NCBI GenBank assembly: GCA_034408685.1
Contig: JAWXCP010000234.1
Span: forward strand, 5,169 to 69,168
DNA length: 64,000 bases
Origin: JANXVY01 sp034408685
GTDB lineage: Bacteria; Pseudomonadota; Alphaproteobacteria; Rhizobiales; Hyphomicrobiaceae
Reading direction: 5' to 3'
Part shown: one piece after another, positions 34,807 through 42,074 of the stretch
Layout of the letters: every line of letters starts with the position of its first letter
How positions within the stretch are numbered: the stretch's first letter is position 1
The notes under the pieces: generated by a model
Databases searched by the model: none
The model's input: only the letters and a program-made list of their open reading frames with translations
What the model was told of the DNA's origin: nothing
Program-made: the position numbers and the translations under genes

Positions 34807-35774
34807 GGCCGCGCAACCGGATTGCTCGCTCCTCGGCCACGCTACCTCGGCCACAACGCTGGCGGTCTATTTTTACAACGACGCGATCGATCATAGGGCT
34901 TTTGATCATGATGACCGCCGCATGCATCGACCCATCGCCTGTGCGCGCCGGCAAAGCTGGCCAGGGTATCGAACTCGCGCTGATCGGCACCGAAACGATC
35001 GAGGTGCACACCTATCGGCCGCGTGGCTGTAGCGGTGGCGGCTTGATGTTCATCTTTCCCGGGTATGAGCGCAATGCGCATGGCTACATGCGACGCGCCA
35101 GGAGGATTGCGCGCGAAGAATGCCTCACAATTTTTGCGCCAGAGATGGATCAGGACCGTTTCCCCCGGTCGCGGTATCAGCGGGCGGGTGTGTCGAGGGC
35201 TGGTCGTGCCTCGCTCGACGAGACGTGCATGGGCCTGTTTCTGCGCCGTCTGCTCGATTGGGCGCGCCGGTTGGAGCAGCGTCCTGATGCGCCGTATGTG
35301 CTTTTTGGTCATTCCGCTGGCGCACAGTTGCTGTCGCGCGTTGCCGCCTACTGCCCGATGCAATCGCCTGCGCGCATTATCCTCGCCAACCCGTCGTCGT
35401 ATGTCGCACCGTCACTGATCGAACCGGCACCATACGGATTTGGAGGTATCCTCGACGTCCGCGAACGTGAGGAGCGCTTGCGCGCCTGTCTCGCGCAGCC
35501 GATCACCATTTATCTGGGGGATGCCGACCTAGGGGACTTCCGTCTCGACGAGACCGCCAACGCCAATCGGCAAGGCCCGACGCGATTCGCGCGCGGTCAG
35601 GCGACCTATCAGGCTGGCCGCGACATGGCCGTTGCCCGTGGTTGGGCGTTCAATTGGCGGTTGGTGGTCGCCAAGGGCATCGGCCATTCATCGAAGGGCA
35701 TGCTTCGCGCCGCCGAGATGTCCGCCGCGATCGGCGCGAGCGGGGCCGGGGCGACAGACAACGGGGACCGCTGA
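34803..35774 (+). CDS. Exported alpha/beta hydrolase
   Basis: The 323-residue protein has a basic N-terminus and a hydrophobic segment (SIIGLLIMMTAACIDPSPVRAG) that could be a signal peptide or a poor lipobox. The body is an alpha/beta hydrolase of the PHB-depolymerase or esterase kind, with the nucleophile elbow GHSAG (YVLFGHSAGAQLLSRVA), an oxyanion segment MFIFPGYERNAHGYMRRARRIA, and a C-terminal catalytic His in GIGHSSKGML. It ends the DUF1611-like/ABC/HlyD operon. It may act on what the exporter moves, but no direct evidence exists. Confidence 0.7.
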   Translation: MRPRNRIARSSATLPRPQRWRSIFTTTRSIIGLLIMMTAACIDPSPVRAGKAGQGIELALIGTETIEVHTYRPRGCSGGGLMFIFPGYERNAHGYMRRARRIAREECLTIFAPEMDQDRFPRSRYQRAGVSRAGRASLDETCMGLFLRRLLDWARRLEQRPDAPYVLFGHSAGAQLLSRVAAYCPMQSPARIILANPSSYVAPSLIEPAPYGFGGILDVREREERLRACLAQPITIYLGDADLGDFRLDETANANRQGPTRFARGQATYQAGRDMAVARGWAFNWRLVVAKGIGHSSKGMLRAAEMSAAIGASGAGATDNGDR

Positions 35775-35870
35775 AGCGGCTGTTGGCCACACGGGCCGAA
35801 AAATTTTGGCTTTCTGTCCACTGCGGTGAAATGACCGAAAAGATCAGCATTGAGATAATAGAATACCACG

Positions 35871-35884
35871 TTGAAATATATCAC
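35871..35884. promoter_or_regulatory. Weak FNR/FixK-like box
   Basis: TTGAAATATATCAC matches TTGA-N6-TCAA at seven of the eight core positions. It lies 106 bp upstream of the better site and may be an auxiliary or chance match. Confidence 0.35.
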
Positions 35885-35976
35885 GTGATGCAGATTTCAG
35901 TATGCCGACAGGCGCCCGCTCGTCGGACCGTCATTGTCCAATCGGCCTTCGCGCATCGGGATGCCGCAAACCCGCA

Positions 35977-35990
35977 TTGACATGTATCAA
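35977..35990. promoter_or_regulatory. FNR/FixK box of the cbb3 oxidase operon
   Basis: TTGACATGTATCAA fits TTGAT-N4-ATCAA with one change. It is 250 bp before the ccoN ATG. cbb3 operons are commonly activated by FNR or FixK under low oxygen, and a FixK-like gene is 15 kb away. Confidence 0.8.
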
Positions 35991-36194
35991 TTACACCAGA
36001 AAAAAAGGGACTATTTCTCGGCAGGGTTGGGGTCTTCAGCCTAGTAGCCACGTTGCCGGTCTTGAGTTTTTTCAAGCAAACGTTGCACGGCGAATTCCCC
36101 CGCTGACGATAGCCTCTCCTCTGACCGCAGTTAGCGCGGGCGCGGGATTTTGGAATTTCGTCTTGATACGTAGGCGACGTGCAGGATGGTCTTG

Positions 36195-36230
36195 CCGACT
36201 GTCCGACCGACTGCCCGACCGACTGCCCGA
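36195..36230. repeat. 12-bp tandem repeat before ccoN
   Basis: CGACCGACTGCC occurs twice, preceded by a partial copy (CCGACTGTC). It sits ten bases before the ccoN start codon, next to the GAGGGG ribosome-binding site. Confidence 0.75.
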
Positions 36231-36240
36231 GGGGTCACCG

Positions 36241-37929
36241 ATGCAACGCACACAATCCGACACGAGTTTCGAGCCAAGCGCTCGCAGCGAACGGTACACA
36301 ACGACCGACAGTCTGGCCTTGGTCGGCGTAGTGCTCGCCCTCGCCTACGGCTTGTTTTTGGCGACCCAGTCACCCGACCAGGCGATGGCGTTCCATGGCC
36401 TACTTTTGGCCGGCTCTGCCGTCGCGGCGGGAGCCGTCGTTCTCAGGACAGGTTTTGGCCGGACCACAACGGGCCGATCCGCCGTCGAATACGTCGATGG
36501 GCCGGTGAAAGTGGCGACGATCGCTGCCCTGGTTTGGGGTATTGCGGGCTTCCTGATCGGCGTCATTATCGCGTTTCAACTCGCGTTTCCAGCGTTGAAC
36601 CTCGAATATCCGTGGACCAGTTTCGGCCGCCTCCGGCCACTACACACTTCGGCAGTTGTTTTTGCGTTCGGCGGCAACGTGCTGCTCGCGACGTCATTGT
36701 ATGTGGTTCAACGAACCTGCCATGCGCCATTGGCTGGCCGCTGGTCGCCGTGGTTTATCGTCTGGGGCTATCAGCTGTTTATTGCGATGGCCGGCACGGG
36801 TTATTTGTTCGGCATTACCCAGAGTAAAGAATATGCCGAGCCGGAATGGTATGTCGACCTTTGGTTGACGATCGTTTGGGTCACCTATCTGGCGGTGTTT
36901 GTCGCGACGTTGGCTAAGCGCCGTGAGCCGCACATCTATGTTGCCAACTGGTTCTTCCTCGCCTTCATCGTAACCGTCGCGATGCTGCACGTGGTCAATA
37001 ACGCTGCCGTTCCGGTCGGGTTGGCCAATCCCAAGAGCTACATTGTCTATGCCGGTGTCCAGGATGCCATGACACAGTGGTGGTATGGCCACAACGCGGT
37101 CGGCTTCTTCCTCACCGCAGGCTTTCTCGGGATCATGTACTATTTTATTCCCAAGCGGGTCGAGCGGCCGGTTTATTCCTATCGCCTGTCGATCGTACAC
37201 TTTTGGTCGCTGATCTTTCTCTACATTTGGGCCGGTCCACACCATCTACATTACACCGCGCTGCCCGATTGGGCGCAGACGTTGGGTGTCACCTTCTCGA
37301 TCATGCTGTGGATGCCGTCGTGGGGCGGTATGATCAACGGGCTGATGACGTTGTCGGGGGCCTGGGACAAGCTCAGGACGGACCCCGTGGTTCGCTTTCT
37401 TGTCGTGTCGGTTGCGTTCTATGGAATGTCCACGTTCGAAGGTCCATTGATGGCGATCAAGGCTGTCAATTCGCTGTCCCACTATACGGATTGGACGATT
37501 GGACACGTGCATTCGGGTGCGCTTGGATGGGTCGCGATGGTGTCGTTTGGCGCAATCTACTGCCTCGTGCCGTGGCTGTGGAAGCGTGAAGGTCTCTATT
37601 CCATGCGGCTTGTCGAGTGGCATTTCTGGATCTCGACAATCGGTATTTTGCTCTACATCACGGCAATGTGGGTGTCTGGCATTACCCAGGGGCTGATGTG
37701 GCGTGCCTATGACAACCTCGGCTTCCTTCAGTACTCGTTTATCGAAACAGTCGAGGCGATGAAGCCCTATTACGTGATCCGTGCCTTTGGAGGCGTGTTG
37801 TTCCTGCTCGGCTCGCTGATCATGGCGTACAATATCTTCCGCACGATCCGCGGGGATACGATTACGGATTTGGCCGATCAACCGCGCGTCGCAGCAGCCC
37901 CCGGGTTGCGCGCAGTTCCAGCTGAATAA
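36241..37929 (+). CDS. ccoN: cbb3-type cytochrome c oxidase subunit I
   Basis: The 562-residue protein is the heme-copper catalytic subunit of the high-affinity cbb3 terminal oxidase. At least 12 membrane helices and the conserved motifs PLHTSAVVFAFGGNVLLATSLYVVQRT, WWYGHNAVGFFLTAGFLGIMYYFIPK, WAGPHHLHYTALPDWAQTLG and TDWTIGHVHSGALGWV, which hold the heme and CuB ligands, are visible. The ATG at 36241 is preferred over a far-upstream start because the extra region has no membrane sequence; the N-terminus has an additional pair of helices. FNR boxes lie upstream. First gene of ccoNOQP. Confidence 0.96.
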   Translation: MQRTQSDTSFEPSARSERYTTTDSLALVGVVLALAYGLFLATQSPDQAMAFHGLLLAGSAVAAGAVVLRTGFGRTTTGRSAVEYVDGPVKVATIAALVWGIAGFLIGVIIAFQLAFPALNLEYPWTSFGRLRPLHTSAVVFAFGGNVLLATSLYVVQRTCHAPLAGRWSPWFIVWGYQLFIAMAGTGYLFGITQSKEYAEPEWYVDLWLTIVWVTYLAVFVATLAKRREPHIYVANWFFLAFIVTVAMLHVVNNAAVPVGLANPKSYIVYAGVQDAMTQWWYGHNAVGFFLTAGFLGIMYYFIPKRVERPVYSYRLSIVHFWSLIFLYIWAGPHHLHYTALPDWAQTLGVTFSIMLWMPSWGGMINGLMTLSGAWDKLRTDPVVRFLVVSVAFYGMSTFEGPLMAIKAVNSLSHYTDWTIGHVHSGALGWVAMVSFGAIYCLVPWLWKREGLYSMRLVEWHFWISTIGILLYITAMWVSGITQGLMWRAYDNLGFLQYSFIETVEAMKPYYVIRAFGGVLFLLGSLIMAYNIFRTIRGDTITDLADQPRVAAAPGLRAVPAE

Positions 37930-37940
37930 GGGAGGCAAAT

Positions 37941-38669
37941 GTGAACCACGGCGTCTTTGAAAAGAACTCCCTCGTTTTGCTCGTCGGCATCCTCCTGGTC
38001 GTGTCGATCGGCGGTCTCGTTCAGATCGCACCGCTATTTTGGGTCGACAGTACGATCGAGAAGGTGAAGGGCATGCGGCCCTATACGCCGCTCGAGCAGG
38101 CGGGGCGCGATATCTACGTCCGCGAGGGCTGTTATGCGTGCCACAGCCAAATGATCCGAACGCTGCGCGACGATGTTGAGCGGTACGGGCACTACTCGCT
38201 CGCCGCCGAGAGCATGTACGATCATCCGTTCCAATGGGGCTCGAAGCGGACGGGGCCGGACCTTGCCCGCGTCGGCGGCAAGTATTCGGACCAGTGGCAT
38301 GCCGAACACATGGATAATCCGCGTGCGCTCGTACCGGAGAGCATCATGCCGGCCTATCCGTGGCTCGCCAAAAACAAACTCGATGCTTCGGATATTGTCG
38401 CTCGGACGGCGACGTTGCGGACCGTCGGCGTTCCCTACACCGATGCCATGATAGCCAACGTCAAGGCTGATTTGTTGGCGCAGATCGACCCCGACAGCAA
38501 GGCTGCGGCCGAGCTGGTGAAACGTTATCCAAAAGCCAAAGTGGCGAAGTTCGACGGCCGGCCGGGCGCTGACCCAAGCGAGCTGGATGCCGTCATCGCT
38601 TATCTCCAGATCCTCGGGCAGATGGTCGATTTCGCGAGCTTCGACGCGTCTGGCCCCAACCTTCGCTAA
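37941..38669 (+). CDS. ccoO: cbb3-type oxidase subunit II (mono-heme cytochrome c)
   Basis: The 242-residue protein has an N-terminal membrane anchor (SLVLLVGILLVVSIGGLVQIAPLF) and one c-type heme site CYACH at residues 64-68 followed by the SQMIRTLRDDVERYGHYSLAAESMYDHPFQWGSKRTGPDLARVGGKYSD region typical of CcoO. The start codon is GTG at 37941, with GGAGG six bases before it. The gene starts 11 bp after ccoN. Confidence 0.96.
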   Translation: MNHGVFEKNSLVLLVGILLVVSIGGLVQIAPLFWVDSTIEKVKGMRPYTPLEQAGRDIYVREGCYACHSQMIRTLRDDVERYGHYSLAAESMYDHPFQWGSKRTGPDLARVGGKYSDQWHAEHMDNPRALVPESIMPAYPWLAKNKLDASDIVARTATLRTVGVPYTDAMIANVKADLLAQIDPDSKAAAELVKRYPKAKVAKFDGRPGADPSELDAVIAYLQILGQMVDFASFDASGPNLR

Positions 38670-38693
38670 GCCGATCCCGGCTAAGGATTCACA

Positions 38694-38873
38694 ATGACTT
38701 ACGATACGGTCGCAGCGTTTAGCCAAGTCACGTCATTGTTGATGTTTGTCGCAATGTTCCTGGCTGTTCTGGCCTACGCCCTCTGGCCGAGCAATGGCGC
38801 GAAGTTCACCAAAATTCAGCGCAGCGCCCTCGACTTGGACGCCAAGCCTCTCCAGCGGGACACAGAGCGATGA
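38694..38873 (+). CDS. ccoQ: cbb3-type oxidase subunit IV (CcoQ)
   Basis: A 59-residue protein with one membrane helix (SLLMFVAMFLAVLAYALWPSNG) and a polar tail (LDLDAKPLQRDTER). Size, single helix, AYALWPSNG motif and position between ccoO and ccoP identify CcoQ, which stabilises the complex. Its stop overlaps the ccoP start by ATGA. Confidence 0.92.
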   Translation: MTYDTVAAFSQVTSLLMFVAMFLAVLAYALWPSNGAKFTKIQRSALDLDAKPLQRDTER

Positions 38874-39781
38874 CGGAACAACATAAGCAGCCCGATGGCG
38901 CCACGGGACACCAAAAAGGGGTCCAAACCACCGGCCACGTGTGGGACGACGATATCCGCGAACTCGATACTCCCCTCCCACGCTGGTGGCTCTACACGTT
39001 CTATGCCTGTATCGTATGGTCGGTCGGGTGCTGGATCCTGTATCCATCGTGGCCGACGCTGCAGGGCTACACCACGGGTGTGCTTGGCGTGAGCGACCGT
39101 TCGGCTGTCGCCAAGAAATTGGTGACGGCTAAACAATCACAAGAGACGTTTCGCAAGCAACTTGCGAGCGCGTCGGCAACGGATGTGCGCAACAATCCCG
39201 AGCTACTTCGCTTCGCAATGGCGAGTGGCGGGGCCTCATTCCAGACGAACTGCGCGCCCTGCCACGGACGGGGTGCTCAAGGGTTCGTCGGCTATCCGAA
39301 CCTGAACGACGACGATTGGCTGTGGGGCGGTACGCTCGAGGATATCGAGACGACGTTGCTTTACGGTATCCGGTCAGGCCATGCGGAAGCACGGGTCAGC
39401 CAAATGCCGCGCTATGGGGTCGACGGGATCTTGTCGCCCGCAGAAATCGATGCCGTGACCAACTACGTCAGAGGCTTGACCAAGCTGCCGGTCGACCAGG
39501 CACTGGCACAAAAAGGTTCGACGATCTTCGCCGAACAGTGCTCATCCTGCCATGGCGAGAACGGTCACGGCAACGCTGAGCTCGGCGCGCCGAACTTGGC
39601 CGACGCGATCTGGCTTTACGGGTCCAGCCCGGAGGCCGTGACTCAAACGATTGTCGCCGGTCGAAACGGTGTCATGCCCGGCTGGATCGACCGCCTCGAT
39701 CGCGCCACGATCAAATCGCTCGCCGTTTACGTCCACAGCTTGGGCGGCGGGCAGTTAGCCTCGAACGCAACGAAACAGTGA
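38870..39781 (+). CDS. ccoP: cbb3-type oxidase subunit III (di-heme cytochrome c)
   Basis: The 303-residue protein has HVWDDDIRELDTPLPRWWLYTFYACIVWSVGCWILYPSWP, the CcoP N-terminal domain and membrane helix, and two heme c sites: CAPCH at residues 128-132 and CSSCH at 224-228. It passes electrons from soluble cytochrome c to CcoO. The CcoN, O, Q and P genes form one transcript; ccoGHIS follow after 209 bp. Confidence 0.96.
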   Translation: MTEQHKQPDGATGHQKGVQTTGHVWDDDIRELDTPLPRWWLYTFYACIVWSVGCWILYPSWPTLQGYTTGVLGVSDRSAVAKKLVTAKQSQETFRKQLASASATDVRNNPELLRFAMASGGASFQTNCAPCHGRGAQGFVGYPNLNDDDWLWGGTLEDIETTLLYGIRSGHAEARVSQMPRYGVDGILSPAEIDAVTNYVRGLTKLPVDQALAQKGSTIFAEQCSSCHGENGHGNAELGAPNLADAIWLYGSSPEAVTQTIVAGRNGVMPGWIDRLDRATIKSLAVYVHSLGGGQLASNATKQ

Positions 39782-39797
39782 CATCGGAACATAGCCC

Positions 39798-39998
39798 ATG
39801 TCCTGTTGCGGAACGAGTTTGGCGATCGCGTTGGCAATTGCCCGCGCCGACCAAGAAGCTGCTGCTGCATCAACAGCTTTAGGCCAACACCCGGCCTGCC
39901 CGCCGGGATACGTCGAAACTGAGGCTCGGTCCGTTCCGATGTGGCGCAAGTTGGCCGGTTGGCTGCGCCTTGAAAGGATAAACAGCACCCATGCTTGA
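39798..39998 (+). CDS. Candidate small protein upstream of ccoG
   Basis: This 66-residue frame begins MSCCGTSLAIALAIARADQEAAAASTALG and ends MWRKLAGWLRLERINSTHA. Its stop overlaps the ccoG start by eight bases, as if it were translated with that gene. I do not recognise a family, there is no good ribosome-binding site, and the frame may be accidental. Confidence 0.3.
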   Translation: MSCCGTSLAIALAIARADQEAAAASTALGQHPACPPGYVETEARSVPMWRKLAGWLRLERINSTHA

Positions 39999-41499
39999 AC
40001 CGAAGGATTACATCCATGGTGCGCCTGAATTGGCTGCACCCGGCGTCGCCCGACACGATGTTGCCGCCGTCAACAGCAAATCGTCGCGCGAGTTATATGC
40101 CTCCCGTCAGGCCATTCATCCCAAGCGGGCGCGTGGAACGTTTCGCACGTTGAAATGGACGATCATGATCTTGACGCTCGGTGTCTACTATATCCTGCCT
40201 TGGGTGCGCTGGGACCGCGGCCCCGACCTGCCAAACCAAGCGGTGCTTCTTGACTTGGCGCACAATCGCTATTTCTTTTTCTTTCTCGAGATCTGGCCGC
40301 AAGAATTTTACTACGTCACAGGCCTGCTGATTATGTCGGCACTCGCGCTGTTTCTATTCACGGCCGTCGCTGGCCGGGTGTGGTGTGGCTACACGTGTCC
40401 GCAGACGGTTTGGACAGATCTCATGGTTGCGGTCGAGCGGTTCTGGCAAGGTGACCGGAACGAGCGTCTCCGTCTCGACAAGCAACCTTGGAATGCAGAA
40501 AAAATATTCAAGAAGTCGATCACGCATGCTTCTTGGCTCGTGATTGGCTTGCTGACCGGCGGCGCGTTCGTCTTTTATTTCGCCGATGCGCCGACGCTGA
40601 CGCGCCAATTCGTGACCGGCTCCGCGCCCCAAGCGGCGTACTACGCGCTTGGGGTCCTGACGCTATCGACATACGTCCTCGGCGGTCTCGCGCGCGAGCA
40701 GGTGTGCATTTACATGTGCCCATGGCCGCGTATCCAAGGCGCGATGACCGATCGCGACACGCTGCTGGTCGGCTACCGTCCCGAGAGGGGCGAGCCGCGC
40801 GGCCCGCATAAGAAAAACGAGAGCTGGGACGGACGTGGAGACTGCATCGACTGCAAAGCTTGCGTGGCGGTATGTCCGACGGGCATCGATATCCGCGATG
40901 GCTCGCAGCTCGAATGCATTCAATGCGCGCTGTGCATCGACGCGTGCAACGAAATCATGGCCAAGGTCGGCCGTCCGCCAAACTTGATCGCCTACGACAC
41001 GGTTGCAAAGCAAGAAGCATGGATCGAGGGTCGTTATGAGCCGTTTCGCCCGGTTCGTCCGCGAACCATCCTGTACGCCGGTGTTCTAGCCGCCGTCAGT
41101 GCAGTCATGCTGATCGCTTGGTCCAACCGGACGCTCCTCGAGATGAATGTGCTACCCGATCGCAACCCACCGTTCGTTCAACTGTCCGATGGCGGCGTCC
41201 GCAACGCGTACACTGTCAAAGTGCTGAATAAGCGGCACGAGCCCCGGACCTTCACGTTCGAACTCGAAAAATTGGCCGACGCGTCGGTCAGCGTCGTGGG
41301 TGAACAAGCCAGCGACAACCGGCGCGTTCTGGTTCCAACCGATTCTGTCCGTGAGATTCGCCTTCTGGTGAGTATCCCTGCGAGCCAAGCTGCACGGCTT
41401 GCAGCGCCGTCGATACCGGTGACACTTGTTTTGCGCGATGTGGCCAACGGGGCCACAAGCCGGCGCGTTACGCAGTTCGTCAGTGCGACTAGGAAATAA
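39991..41499 (+). CDS. ccoG: cbb3 oxidase accessory protein CcoG (RdxA/FixG)
   Basis: The 502-residue membrane ferredoxin-like protein has five helices, the RVWCGYTCPQTVWTDLM loop and two 4Fe-4S clusters in CIDCKACVAVCPTGIDIRDG and CIQCALCIDACNEIM. CcoG reduces copper for CcoN assembly. C-terminal immunoglobulin-like domain (residues 375-500). It starts the ccoGHIS assembly operon and ends 2 bp before ccoH. Confidence 0.95.
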   Translation: MLEPKDYIHGAPELAAPGVARHDVAAVNSKSSRELYASRQAIHPKRARGTFRTLKWTIMILTLGVYYILPWVRWDRGPDLPNQAVLLDLAHNRYFFFFLEIWPQEFYYVTGLLIMSALALFLFTAVAGRVWCGYTCPQTVWTDLMVAVERFWQGDRNERLRLDKQPWNAEKIFKKSITHASWLVIGLLTGGAFVFYFADAPTLTRQFVTGSAPQAAYYALGVLTLSTYVLGGLAREQVCIYMCPWPRIQGAMTDRDTLLVGYRPERGEPRGPHKKNESWDGRGDCIDCKACVAVCPTGIDIRDGSQLECIQCALCIDACNEIMAKVGRPPNLIAYDTVAKQEAWIEGRYEPFRPVRPRTILYAGVLAAVSAVMLIAWSNRTLLEMNVLPDRNPPFVQLSDGGVRNAYTVKVLNKRHEPRTFTFELEKLADASVSVVGEQASDNRRVLVPTDSVREIRLLVSIPASQAARLAAPSIPVTLVLRDVANGATSRRVTQFVSATRK

Positions 41500-41501
41500 C
41501 C

Positions 41502-42074
41502 ATGACCACGTCCAAAACCGACCGCGAATGGACCGGACGCGAATGGACCGGACGGGGGGTATTCTTGACTTTGGCTGCCTTCTTCGGGGTGGTTTTCGCC
41601 GTCAACATCTTTTTCGTCGTCACCGCCGTTCGAACGTATACGGGCGTCGTTGCCCAGGAGCCCTATCGCAAGGGTCTTGCCTACAACCAGCGGATCGATG
41701 CGGATGCCCAACAGGCCCAACTTGGGTGGACTGCGGCTTTGACTGCCGACAAGGGGGGACGCACGCGGCTCGACCTTGTCGCTGCCGACGGCCGTGCCGT
41801 GTCGGGCTTGACGGTGACGGGAACCCTCAGCCGCCCATCGACCGCCGCATTCGACCGCGCGCTGACATATATCGAGACGGCGCCGGGACGATACGAGTCT
41901 GGTTTGTCGGAGGCAGATCGTTCAAGCTCGGGTCAGGCCAACACCGGCGAGCAAAAAACAACGGTGGCGGCGATCGAAAGCGGGACCTGGATCGTGACGC
42001 TTGCGGCCCGTGACAGCGTCTCGGACGCCGAGCCGGTCTACCAATTGCGGAGGCGACTATGGCTCAGGCCCTAG
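41502..42074 (+). CDS. ccoH: FixH/CcoH-family protein
   Basis: The 190-residue protein has one membrane helix (VFLTLAAFFGVVFAVNIFFVV) followed by the FixH signature TYTGVVAQEPYRKGLAYNQRI and a periplasmic immunoglobulin-like domain. It is needed for cbb3 assembly. Its first residues contain a REWTG duplication from a 15-bp tandem repeat. The gene overlaps ccoI by 16 bp. Confidence 0.92.
   Translation: MTTSKTDREWTGREWTGRGVFLTLAAFFGVVFAVNIFFVVTAVRTYTGVVAQEPYRKGLAYNQRIDADAQQAQLGWTAALTADKGGRTRLDLVAADGRAVSGLTVTGTLSRPSTAAFDRALTYIETAPGRYESGLSEADRSSSGQANTGEQKTTVAAIESGTWIVTLAARDSVSDAEPVYQLRRRLWLRP

Larger units (their letters stand above)
35775..36240. other. Regulatory region upstream of ccoN
   Basis: This 466-bp region contains a strong FNR/FixK palindrome at 35977, a weaker one at 35871, and 12-bp tandem repeats just before the start of ccoN. 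No gene is supported. Confidence 0.7.
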
